A DNA stretch of 64,000 nucleotides from Edolisoma coerulescens. Taxonomy: Eukaryota; Chordata; Aves; Passeriformes; Campephagidae. Position 1 is the first letter of the stretch, and every line of letters begins with the position of its first letter. Made by a program: the position numbers and the translations under genes. The notes under the pieces were generated by a model. The model saw only the letters and a program-made list of their open reading frames with translations, did no database searches and had not been told where the DNA came from. Shown piece by piece: positions 1-11,150 of this stretch. Location: NCBI GenBank assembly GCA_013397115.1, contig VWZW01006950.1, positions 964,679-1,028,678 on the forward strand, given 5' to 3'.

Positions 1-2910
1 AAGGCTTCATAACTTTATAATTTCTCCTTCTTTCTAATTACTGTACCACAGAACACTACCTGCGATGACGGCAAAGCCTGTGAGCAAACATTATCAGTAG
101 AAAACAGTCCTGGTATATCTTCACTGAATTGAGTCTTAGAAGCATGATAATGTTTTGGTTTTTTTGGGTTTTTTTTTTTAATTGAGGTTATTGTGGGCCT
201 CACAGCTTGCATATCTGCACTGTAGGGAACAGGTTATGGAATCACATCCCTTCACCTTCTGAAATATATTGCCTTAGAAAGCTGCTCTACTGCAGTGTGC
301 ATATGTGGACCTCCACCACCATAGGCAAACACGATGAAAAGCCATTAAACCAACCATCTTGGCTACAGAGGAATACTTCACTGTGCTCTTTCCCAACAGG
401 GGCTACAAAACAGCAGAATGGAGTATGGATTGGATTGCTGCATGGTGTCTGCTCACAGATTTCCCAGTCCAGTGGATGCTTTGACTGAGGGAAACCGTGT
501 TCTCCCTCTAAGGTAGCCACTGCTCTTCAAACCATAAACAATTTCATGACTAACAAGCAACTTCAGAGATCAATACCTGGTATGTTTTACCACATCTGAG
601 AAGATCTAAACTTTGCTCTGTTTTCAAAACTAAGTCAATATGTAAAAGGCCACTGTACAGATGGAGAAAGAAAACAATAGAAATTACTACACGTTTTATT
701 TGAAAATGCCAAAGAAACATTTCTTAACTGTAATACTTAATTTAGGAAAAAAGCCCAAACCAAACCAAAAAACAACCCCCCACACCAAAATTATTTGAAA
801 AATTCAACCTTATTCCTTTGCATCCAGATCTTTTAAAATTCAGTGGGAGGGAAGAACCCCATGCAAGTATGGTTACAAAACTGCTGCCAAAAGCAAGATA
901 ACTGCATTCTTAATGCAAGGCTCTTCATCAGCATTTCTTAATAAGGAGAAAACAGTATAACATATATAAGTCTATCCAGCAACTGGCAAAAACCCCACAT
1001 ATATTAACTACCTGGACACAACTACCTGGACCTGGGATTTGATCTGGGTGTTTATTCTGAAAAGGACAAAATAATCTTTTTACTGAGTGTTGGTTCAAAG
1101 CGGCAAACACAGCCCAGCTGGAACATATGTCTTGATACCTTTTGTATGCATTATATACTTTTAAGCTACTGAAACATTAAGGCAGTGAGATTGAAGAGAA
1201 CTTTGCAAATTCTACAGTGTAAATTGTACTTCATCTTTTAACTGCTTTCCTATTTATTTTTTTAACAGAATCACCACAAAATGAGGAGCAGTTCTGAATA
1301 TATTTGATGTTTACTTTTAGAGCAGTTAACTCAAAATACAAGCTCAGTTTCTATCTACATTATCATACATTCCAAGCCTCTTTCTTCCTACAGTGCATTT
1401 TTTGTATTAAAAATAAAAATTCAAAATGAGATACCACACTTGGAAGACTAAGTATTAGCCTTGGAGATTATTTTGAAGGTCTGTTTCTCTCATAATGACT
1501 AAAAGAATTATGCAGAGAAGGAAACAACTTTTCATGTAGCAGACATGACTACACACTTGGGGATAATGTGAAAAATCTCAATTGAAATCTGGCAAAACAA
1601 CATTTTCAGGTTTTTAAGCCCAATTATTTATTGACATTTGAAGTTAGTTACAATTTCAAGATCTGCAGTTGGGAAAGACATACTAAGAGTTCAAAGGCTC
1701 TGAACATTCAGAGCTCAGTCAAACATATTCAGCATCTATTTCAAGTCTTTATTTTCCAAACAACTTCAGAAAAGCACATTATGAGCCAAAGATGAAGAAA
1801 ATGGCATTTAATGGCTATTTTATTGATACAACAAGCTTTAAGAATAACCTGTTAGCTTTCTGATTTTGCTACTTCATGTTCTAAAGAACACTCAGAAAAA
1901 TGTTTAGCGGAGGAAAAAAATCCCTTGACAACAAGGTGTTTATTGGTAAAACCCATCAACAAAGCAGTATTTTAGTATAGAGAAGTACTCTTCAGGCTCA
2001 GGAGAGAGGGAGATTCCCCAGTCCAATGGAGCCCATGAAACATAGATGAAGGATTAACCAACAGCTGCTAGTGCAGTCACACTTCTAAATCACATTCCAC
2101 TGCTCATAAAACCTTCCACATCAGCGTTGTACCATGTCAGGTAAAGTTTTTACCTATTTTTTCAAGTTCACAGTTGCTTGGGAAAGCTGCCATAAAAATA
2201 GCTCAACCTTTCTCAAATATGAGGCATGTTTTCTTTGCAGACACTGTATCTTTCATCTCATAGAACGGGATATGCTCCTAACAGACCTTCCTGACACAGG
2301 CACATCTGTGCAGAGAGAAAAACATTAGCAGGCCAGTGACCCCCATTGTAAATTTTTTTTTACACTCTGCAACCCTTCTTTATTAAGGAGAAAAAAAAAT
2401 AGCTCTTGTGTCTTGGCATTAAATTTCAGTTTTCCTACCAAGTTGTCAAGAACATAGTCACATATATATGCCTTTAAGCTCAAAATTGGCTGTGATTTAT
2501 CAAAGTCAGAATGGTATAAATAATGCATGTCTTGCAGAGGCAGCTTTTTTTGTAATGTAACAACTAATGGCCTGTCAACAAACTATTCCATGTACAGGAC
2601 CTACACAATGGTCTGCCCTCTCTTTCCTGTATGATAAATGAAGAAAGACTTTCAGGAGTCAAATTCTCTCTAAGGGTGTCCTGCTGCCTTTGATACAATG
2701 TGTGATGGTATAGAGACAGAGAAACCATGCATCTTTGAGGTGTGTAAAGGCAAATTCTGCAGCATCTGGCTTTGCTGATGAGCCAGGACAAGGATTTTTT
2801 TCTTCCATACCTGAAGCCTAAGGCACAGTAAAAACTTAAATTATCTAGATAATACAGATAACATTTTCCAGTAAGGAAATCTTAGGTGAGATATTCAGTG
2901 CTTATGGGAA

Positions 2911-2948
2911 AAAACCACATTTGGAAAACAAAACCACATTTGGAAAAC
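2911..2948. repeat. Two-copy 19-bp tandem duplication
   Basis: AAACCACATTTGGAAAAC occurs at 2912-2929 and again at 2931-2948. It is a simple local duplication in the intron. Confidence 0.85.
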
Positions 2949-3202
2949 CTATATTCAGAAAAAAGAGAACGTTAAGCCAATCCCTTAATATCTCATTAGG
3001 CTTCAGTGGCAGATTTTCTTTCAAGATACAAAAGCTTGTCCATCAATATGTTTCTCGTTAAGTATTTCAGGATTATGCCAAGTTCTGATTGGCCCACAGT
3101 AGCATGGAAGAAATGCATCTGCTAGAGCGTCTTTAAAAAGAATTAGAAAAACAGCACTATCAGCACACATCCATCACAGTCAGCACACCTTACCAGCCAC
3201 AA

Positions 3203-3208
3203 ACTTAC
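3203..3208 (-). promoter_or_regulatory. PLCXD3: Splice donor of PLCXD3 intron 2
   Basis: The exon 2 sequence ...ACAGAAAG is followed by GTAAGT, a perfect consensus donor. It splits an arginine codon after two bases, so exon 3 must start with the third base of that codon. Confidence 0.93.
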
Positions 3209-3917
3209 CTTTCTGTGATCGTTTCTCTGAGACCACTTGCAACCCCTTTCACCACCGTACTAGCCTTTGGTGTCAGCACTACTTGAGATATGAAAAAGGA
3301 GCCTTTCTTTCTTCTTTCAGTGATTGATGCCTGCAGGAACTGAATCAGCTTTTCTGTATCTGTTGTGTTTGCCCAGGGAGCTGGCATCATCTGGCCTGGC
3401 CACAGAAAAGCTACCTCCACAGCCACTGGACTGTGGTAGAACACTAGCACCTGGTGCTCCTTTTCCCACAGGTACTGGAGGGTGACTTCATGGGCAAATA
3501 TAGCAGGACACATTTTGTTTCCGTATGTATCTTTGAGCATCTGGACAAGCTTTTCATGATGGCATTTCTGCATCCCATAAAAATGATTGAAGTCCAAGAA
3601 GACCACTTCTTTCGGGTGCTCAGTGAGAAACGCATTGATCTCCTCCAGACCTTCCTTGACTTTGGCACTGAATAAACCATGAGCAAAGTAGAGTTCATTG
3701 TCTGGGTCTCTGGGCTTGGTAGAAATTCTGAGATCGAAATACCGTATACCTGCCCCCAGCTGGCTGGTGAAGTTCATGGTCTGTGTAGCCAACCACTTCC
3801 TCATCAGCTTTTTAGCCACAGTCCCAAAAACGGACACAAAATTCTGGACTGTCTCTGGCTGTTCAGGCCCAACTGGAGAGGCTTCATCAATGTAGAAGCT
3901 AAAAGAGTCATGAGACC
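3209..3917 (-). CDS. PLCXD3: PLCXD3 exon 2 (PI-PLC X domain)
   Basis: This exon encodes most of a phosphatidylinositol-specific phospholipase C X-domain protein. I recognise it as PLCXD3 because it is near-identical to the mammalian protein over about 236 residues, matching human residues 35-271 of 321. The family has only the X half of the PLC barrel, without the PH, EF-hand, Y and C2 domains of classical PLCs, and is thought to cleave phosphoinositides in the cytoplasm. Both catalytic histidines are visible: GSHDS at the exon start (His codon 3912-3910) and YFAHG (His codon 3681-3679). The core motif RYFDLRI lies between them. The 5' edge is a good acceptor (TTTCTAG) and the 3' edge a consensus donor (AG|GTAAGT). 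The exon enters in phase 1 and leaves in phase 2, which fits exon 1. No stop or frameshift interrupts it. An in-frame ATG at 3927 lies in the intron and is not the start. The remaining C-terminal ~50 residues are not in the window. Confidence 0.97.
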
Positions 3918-3945
3918 CTAGAAACACAAGAGAGAAAAATTACCA
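3918..3945 (-). promoter_or_regulatory. PLCXD3: Splice acceptor of PLCXD3 intron 1
   Basis: On the minus strand a pyrimidine-rich stretch, TTTTTCTCTCTTGTGTTTC, ends in TAG immediately before the exon 2 bases GGTCTCATG. The acceptor decides the reading: the apparent ATG start a few codons upstream is made of intron bases. Confidence 0.93.
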
Positions 3946-6098
3946 GCATTTTACTTACACATTAAAAGCCTTTAGTGGGTTTTTCTCAATGAAAATAATT
4001 TTCTGACCTGTACTAATACTCACCAACCACCTCCCCTGCTCTTTCCCTCAACATCAGTATATTTGTCTGGCAGCATTTGCCCCACCAGCACCTTGTAGGA
4101 ACTTGAAAGAAAGGTAATGTCTGCTACAATGCTTGTCAGGATGCTCAGTCACTCTCTTCCAGAGCTTGCTTATGCCTTTAGGCTCAATGAACCCAGTAGG
4201 CTCTGAACATCAAAGCAATTGTGGTAGCAAAGCTAGTCACACAATAAATCCCTTGAGACAACGAGAGAGCCTGGCCCTGCACACTGGATCATGCACTGTC
4301 TAGTTTGTAGAACCAAAGGAAGAAACCAAAACAAACCAACATCATTCCACACACACCTTTATAGCCAGCTAAAATAGGAGTTGAAAAAATTCCAAGGAAC
4401 ATAACCTTTCTGATCTTTATTTCAAGTCTCATCTAGTCACCCACAAGGTTACTGAATGTTGTTTTCCTTCTTAAATTTACTTTTCAAACTCTTTACTTTC
4501 CTTTTGCTAAATAAGTACAACAGATAGAGCCAAGGATAGCATTGCATTCCACTGATAAAATTCAGAAGCTCTGCTGCATGCTCTTCACAAGAATGGGATG
4601 TAAAACTTAACATGCCTATGTACAGGAGTTACCATTTTCTACAACTTAAAGTTTAATATAAATATGTATGGCACTTCACTATACAAAATTCTCTGTCTTA
4701 AGGTACGTCCATTTAAAAAACCCCACAATCTCAAAACAAAAGCCACAATTAACTATGCTCAGCATTCAAACATCTACATGAAAGCAGCTTTATGGAGAGA
4801 TGAGCTGACCCTAGGAGACACTTATCACATTTGTCAGCCATTACCCTGCTGAACACCTGGTGCTGAGACCTGGCAGCTTACACAGAAACACTGTCCAGCT
4901 GCTGGCAGAGCCACACTCCTGCTATTCCAGCCGTAGATGCTTCTGGTCAGACTCACAGCAGCACGCAGGCCTGCTGCTCAGTCTGAGACAGACACACTGC
5001 TTGCAAAACTCCTTCAACAAGGTCAGCAGGACTTGTATTCTGGAAATGGACTGCAGTACTAGGTGCTCAGGGATCCAAATCCTACATCAAAATGAGTTCA
5101 GAGCACTAGTCTTGCCTGTTACCAAAGCTATTGCAGGTGCTTTTCAAAATTACTTTCCAAAGCACACATGCTGTAGCAAATAAGTATCACATTAATGAAA
5201 TTCAGCTAGTCAGTCATTTCTGGGAGCAATGCTACTTTACCTGAACTGGAATAGACCCATAAACCGAAGCAGCAGCTAAAACATTTTCTTCTGTAACAAT
5301 AAATGGAGTCATGACAAATCATCTTAGACTCTGCCTTGGATTTGGCTTTTTTTAATCTGAGAAATGTCTTTAAATTTTGTATACACCTGCTTCTCATGGT
5401 TGTCTCTTTGAATTGCATTTTGCTTTAAATATTAGGTAATTTTTCCATTTTGGTGAAGCTTTCTACTGCTAAGTGTTGAAACAATAATGTATTTCTTGCA
5501 GAACCTGATTAGATCATGCAGTATCTGGTTACACATTGATATCCTTGGGGACTAGATCTACATACAGAATTCTAATGGTAAAACAAATTATTAGAGCAGT
5601 GACCTGTGTATCAACAGTATTACAGGGAAAATCAATGAGATGCATTAAATGTTCTGCTCAGCATAACCTGCACTAATCTAGAAATCAAAGTAAATCCAGT
5701 CCTGTTTAAAACAAGGCACAGCTACAGATATTAGCAAGGGATGGATCTGGCAAATCCTCACTTTCATTGAAGCCCATTTTAGTTTTGTAGGGTTTTATGC
5801 CAGATTTAGTACCTGTGTAAACATGATCAACTGATTAGAGCAGTAGGCTCAAAATGGTAGTAAGATTAATTAAACCATTTGTCTTTTATCTTCTGATCTG
5901 CAGACACTGGCAACCTGAAGATGCAGAAAAGGTGGTAGCTAAACTTGACCAGCACTGCCAGAAGGTGCATATTGGCTTAAACTACTTCTTAAAACTGCTT
6001 TAGTCAAGAAAGGCAGCACAATTCTCACAGCAGAAAACTAAGGTGAACAACTTATCAACAGGTAGCTTTTAGCTACTGGTAATGAAAAACACAGAGAA

Positions 6099-6122
6099 GT
6101 GTGTGTATGTGTGTGTGTGTGT
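6099..6122. repeat. (GT)n microsatellite
   Basis: About twelve GT dinucleotides with one interruption (GTAT) near the start. Confidence 0.9.
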
Positions 6123-7124
6123 GGAAACACCAGTTAGAAACGCCTGAACGTTGCAAGTAGGATACGTCAGAAAGGTATTTTTTCCTTATTAAAGTCTTTG
6201 TGCACATATTTGAGCCTAAAATAGGTATTCCTATTGGACGGTAATGAGAAAAGTGCACAGTGCTCGGAGGATTTCCGTGTTTTCTAACCCAAGCAAGGAA
6301 GCCCTACAGCATAATACAAAAAAAGAAATAAGGCTTGACTTGGTTGACACCGAATGAAGCAGATGTCAGCTGTTCAAAAGTATGCAAAGATTCCTCCTGA
6401 CCAAAAAATACAGCAAATGTTTTGTCTCTCCACATGTATAAGTAATTTTAACGGGTCAATTAAATATTTATTTCCATCATGCACTCATCTACATTTCCTT
6501 TTGCCTTAATCCTGCCCTGTTGTCCTAGAGAGCTTACTTGTGTAACTCAGAGAAATTCAAAATCCTTACACTTGGCAGAGCAAATTAGAGTATGATCTTT
6601 TCCACTGTCATGCCCAAAATCACTGTATTCCTGATAATGAGAGAATCCGGTACAAACACGCTTTTGGCAACCGTGTTTCCTTCCAAATCTTTCTTTTGTA
6701 CATGGCGACATTCCCTTCCTACATTTTCACTGGAAAATGTTCTTGCAGGTTCTCTGTATCACCAAACCTCAGCCTCCATGAAGAGAGGATGCAAGTTACA
6801 TTCAGGAATACAAAAGCAATGATGCCTGCAATCTTTGGAAGGTGGCAGTGCTTGCACATCATCTATCTCAATTTCGGTAGGTCTGTACCGCAGAGACTCC
6901 ACAGTCTGAGACCTGGAGTAGCAAAGAGGGGAAATTACTCATCCCAAGTCATTCAGGGAGCAAAAGATGATATTCCTCTTGTGTGCAAACATATTTTCTC
7001 TGCAGTTTACATATCATCTAAAATTTTCTTGAAATATTGCTGTTTTCCCACTATTTCAAGATATCCCTGATCCAAGGAGTCAAGGATGAAGGCTCATGGA
7101 TCAGGACGATGGGGTAGCAAACAA

Positions 7125-8736
7125 GGGGTTAACATGGTGTGCATATACTATAGACTGCCCAGTCAAGAAGAGAAAGTGGATGAAGCCTTGAAATAACTGG
7201 AAGAAACCACAATTACATATTTTCATGGGGGAATTTTGAGAATTTGCTGGAAGAGCAGAACAGCAGAGCACAGGAAATCCAGAGAGCATCAAAGACTTTT
7301 TTTTCTGCAAGTGCTCCTTTAAGTAGTGAAGTGGCATGGCTGGATGTTGTATGAATTAAGAAAGAAATGGCTAGGGACATGAAGGATGATGACAGCCTTG
7401 GACTGAGTGACTACGAGGAGAAATAAGAATTTAAAATACTCAGGAAAGCAATGAAGGCAAAAAGCAGAATAAACATTCTGGATTTCAGAGCAACTGTCTT
7501 GACTTGTTCAGGAAATTGGTTAAGTGGTAGCCTAGAAGAACTAAATTACCTTAAATTCCAAGAGACTCAGGAGAAAGGGATGAACTTGAAAGGCAACATC
7601 TCTAAAGCATATGAACAGAGTGCAAAGAAAGAAGGAGGTAAGGCAGGAGGCAAGTTTGGCTGAAAGGGTAACTTCTGAATGGCATCAAACTTAAAAAGCC
7701 ACTACAGAAGGTTTCAGCAAGGACAAGTTGCCTGGGAGGAACAGAGGATGAAGGCACAGAGGGCATCAGGAAGGGTGCAGCTGGGAATGGAAACCTGCAA
7801 GGGATGGGAAAGGCAACAGTCGGCTTCTGCTGATGTGTCAGCAGCAAAAGAAAGCAAGGAGAAAGCTGGTCCACTACAAAACAGGGCAGGAGACCTCCTG
7901 AAGGATGGGATGCCATCCAGAGGGACCTGGACAAACTCAAGAAGTGGCCCATGGGAATCTGATGAGGTTTAACAAGACCAAGTTCTGGTGCTGTACTTGG
8001 ATAGGGACAACCCCCAGTAGCAGCACAGGCTGGGCATGAACAGACCGAGAGCAGCCCTGCCCAGAAGGACTTGGGGGTGCTGGGGGTGAGAGGCTGGACA
8101 TGACCCAGCCATGGCACTCACAGCCCAGAGAGCCAAACGTGTCCTGGGCTGCAGCCAGAGCTCCGTGGGCAGCAGGGGAGGGAGGGGATTCTGCCCCTCT
8201 GCTCTGCTCTGCTGAGACCCACCTGGAGCTCTGCATCCAGCTCTGGGGTCCCAGCACAGGAAGGACAGGGAATATGTTGGAGCGAGTCCAAAAGAATACC
8301 TTTGATCATGACGATGATCAAAGGGCTGGAGCACATCTCCTCTGAGGACAGGTTGGAGAGAGCTGGGGTTGTTAAGCTTGGAGAAGAGATGGATGCTGAA
8401 TAGCAGCTTTCCAGTGCCTAAAGGGGTCTTACAAATAAGAGGCAGAGCAACTTTTCACATAGACAGTCATAGGACAAGGAGGAACAGTTTTAAACTAAAG
8501 GAGGAGAGATTTAGATTAGATGTCAAGAAGTGGGCAGTATTACTCAGAAGGCAGTGAGGCACTGGAACAGGCTGCCCGAGGAAGTTGTGGATACCCTATC
8601 CCTGGAAGTGTCCAAGACCAAGTGCTGGATAGCATTTGTAACCTGGTCTAGTGAAACATGTACCTGACCATGGCAAAGGAATTGGAACAAATGGTCTTTA
8701 AGATCCTTTCCAACTCAAACCATTCTATTATTCCAT
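7125..8736 (+). mobile_element. CR1 LINE, 5'-truncated and internally deleted
   Basis: This is a decayed copy of an avian CR1 non-LTR retrotransposon in plus orientation, antisense to PLCXD3. The part from 7125 to about 7900 resembles CR1 ORF2 from late endonuclease into the linker before reverse transcriptase (for example CAGTCAAGAAGAGAAAGTGG near 7160 and GGAGGTAAGGCAGGAGGCAA near 7633). From about 7905 it jumps to the end of ORF2 and the 3' UTR (for example GGACTTGGGGGTGCTGGGGG near 8068 and ACTGGAACAGGCTGCCCGAG near 8563). It ends in the tail CATTCTATTATTCCAT, a variant of the CR1 octamer repeat. The reverse-transcriptase core is missing and no intact frame remains, so the copy is dead. 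Open frames on either strand here are by-products. Confidence 0.9.
8300..8323. repeat. 10-bp inverted repeat inside the CR1 copy
   Basis: CTTTGATCAT and ATGATCAAAG flank a four-base loop GACG. Compared with my memory of CR1 sequence, a short insertion here appears to have created the first arm. Confidence 0.8.
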
Positions 8737-10369
8737 AAGTAATTATCAAGAGACACTTAAAATATCCCCACCAGCCATGATTCAAAGAACAGAAGTGGCC
8801 AGTTTCAACCACTGAGACACTAAATTTTCATAAACCAGATATTGAAGAGTAAACTGTGCGGTATCACTTAGGTTGTTAGAAAACACCTGCTAGAGCTTTT
8901 ACTAGGGAGAACTGTCTACTGTTTTCTTTCTTACTGTTTTCTTTCTACTGGATTCCTGTAGTAGGGTAATTGGGAATATTTAACCCACTAGAGCTCACTA
9001 TGGACATATTTATGGCTTCCCTGGAGGGCTAACCAACCAATTTAAAAAGTAATTGGGCTCGGTGCTGAAAAAAGTCCCGAAGGGAGAATGCATTTTAGTT
9101 CTGAATTGTTTCTTCAGTTTCTTGGAGATTTACACAGAGGCATGGCAAAGCTACTATTTTTGGTGGTTAAGCTTAAATACATCATTCACAAAGCTGAGAA
9201 GTGTAGCTGAACTTTGCTGTGCCTTCTCTTGCTTCCCTGTCAGTTCTGGCCATCCCTTGGCAAATACAGCCTGGTAAACTGAACCTGAAATTGAACAGCA
9301 CTGACCAATATGCTCCCGACAGCAGCAATCACACCCTGAAGATCCACAAGTATCAGAAAAAACCCACAAACAAATAGAAGCAACATATCACAGCTTTTAG
9401 CGTGTTTTGCTCTCTTCCTCTTCTTCAGTGGATCTCTTGTCCCTGTGCTAGGAGTTATCCAGTAGCTGTTGGAAGTGGAATCTTTTACTAGTGCTTTGGC
9501 TGTCATTAAAAACTTCACCTGTTGTTGTCTTTCTTTATTTAGGAGATGTCATCGCTTCATGACTATTGCTGAAATGCCACATGCAGTGCCACTTAATTTC
9601 TTTAAAGACATCCTTATCAATGAAGGCTCTATAGTGACTGACAGCAGATAACGTTTTTTGGATGATGTAGAGAATAGCTAGGACAAAGTCCGTGACCTCT
9701 GGTACACAGGAGAGGAGTGCAGATGTTCTTGCAATCTCATTTGGTCTGTTCTCTCTGCCTTTTTTGATCTTAAAAATCAGTCAGTCAAGGGAGAAGCCCT
9801 ATGAATCTTCAGCTAGTCACACTGACACTTCAAGGAACAGCAAAGCCTAGTCATGAACACTAGAGTCAGTGCACCTCAGTATTGTGTACTGCCTTCTCTT
9901 TGAGATGCCCGAGCACTGTTCTCTTCATCAAAGCCACACCACATCTCAGGAAGTCAAAAGGTGCTGCCAAGAGCAATGCAATCGAGACTTAACAGTCCAG
10001 TTCCCTTTAGCATGCAGACTGCTTGCGTGGTACAAGCTTTGTCTGATAACAACACTACACAGGAAAACAAAACCGAAACTGGAAAAACAGAGAGATTGTA
10101 GATTACCCCGTGTCTCAGTGTTCCCGCAGGTAACTGCCTCGCTTTCCAGTTGTTCTTCCAGTGCTCATCACTATCTGCGTGTCCCTGGCCCCAGCTGAAG
10201 GTCACAGGGCTTAGTCACCTATTCACACTCAGGAGTACACAATCTAAGGGCATGGGAAGAGAGGTACACAGTACCTCAGGGAATGCAAAAATCCAGATAC
10301 TGAACAAGTCCTGAGAACAGGAAATCTTGCATGACATTAAAAGTCTACATATATGCACATATATACAAC

Positions 10370-10384
10370 ATATATATATATATG
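10370..10384. repeat. (TA)n microsatellite
   Basis: A run of about seven TA dinucleotides, with further ATATA blocks just upstream from 10347. Confidence 0.85.
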
Positions 10385-10515
10385 CTGATATACTGCAAGA
10401 AATAGCACTCTTCTTGTACTTGTATCTCATTCTGCTGAAGACCTTGGTTACAATGTGTGAAACAAAAAGGAAAGGAAACATTTGCTTCCTTCTTGCCCCA
10501 TTACTTCCCAGAACA

Positions 10516-10533
10516 NNNNNNNNNNNNNNNNNN
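10516..10533. other. Assembly gap, 18 N, beside a C-rich tract
   Basis: The gap is followed by a pyrimidine-rich stretch with a run of C (about 10534-10568), which is hard to sequence. It lies deep in intron 1 and affects no gene. Confidence 0.99.
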
Positions 10534-11085
10534 AGATAGCCCCTCCCTCCATCCCCCCCCTCCTCCTGCATTTTCTCTCCACCACCAAGTGAGTTCGGGA
10601 CCAGCCACTGGAATTGCACATAACTGTAACCTGGACCCTGCTCCTATGCCTGGGAACACAGCATTGAGAGTCTGCACTGTGCTGCTTCATTGAGACTGCT
10701 CCTGCAGGCAGAGTTGTCTGTCAAAGGGACAATCTGAGAAACCAGGCAGGTGTGCAGTAACCACCATGCAAACATTTTAGCACAGTTTGCTTGCATGGGT
10801 TAGCAGAACTACTTTGTATTATATTTTGCCAACCTCTGCCTTGGTTTCTAATGCTACTTCCGCCACGGGTGGAAATCAGCATTTGCCAGCCAAAACATCT
10901 CAGCTGGAGCCGCTCAATCCACATCAAATGTCCAAGCACAACTTCAACAGACTCACCAGCTACTGGATCGATGGACACAGCCTAGAACTGCACATGACAA
11001 AGTACAAAACATTCAAAATCCAGCACGAAGTGTCTGCTCCTTGTTCAGCGTAATACAGAGCAGAGAGTTTATCTTTCAGAGACTG

Positions 11086-11150
11086 ACAGAATAGCTGAGT
11101 TTGGAAGAGACCTCTGGAGATCATCTGGTCCAATACCCCCTTCTCCTGAG
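11086..11150 (-). mobile_element. CR1 3' tail fragment
   Basis: The plus strand reads CAGAATAGCTGAGTTTGGAA, followed by GAGACCTCTGGAGATCATCT and GGTCCAA. This is the reverse complement of the usual CR1 3' end (TTGGACTAGATGATCTCCAG and so on). The copy is short, old and on the same strand as PLCXD3. More diverged sequence may extend to about 11250. Confidence 0.75.

Larger units (their letters stand above)
1..3208 (-). other. PLCXD3: Part of PLCXD3 intron 2
   Basis: This AT-rich sequence lies downstream of exon 2 in transcript sense. I searched it for the short final exon (about 50 codons ending the protein) and did not find it, so that exon should lie outside the window. Apart from a small 19-bp duplication at 2911-2948 I see no gene or recognisable repeat. 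Confidence 0.75.
3918..7124 (-). other. PLCXD3: PLCXD3 intron 1, 3' part
   Basis: This AT-rich intron sequence directly precedes exon 2. Short open frames here have no recognisable product. Apart from the GT microsatellite near 6.1 kb I see nothing identifiable. Confidence 0.75.

Noticed and set aside
7602..8334. Minus-strand open frames of 70-171 codons
   Set aside because: They are antisense readings of the CR1 retrotransposon.
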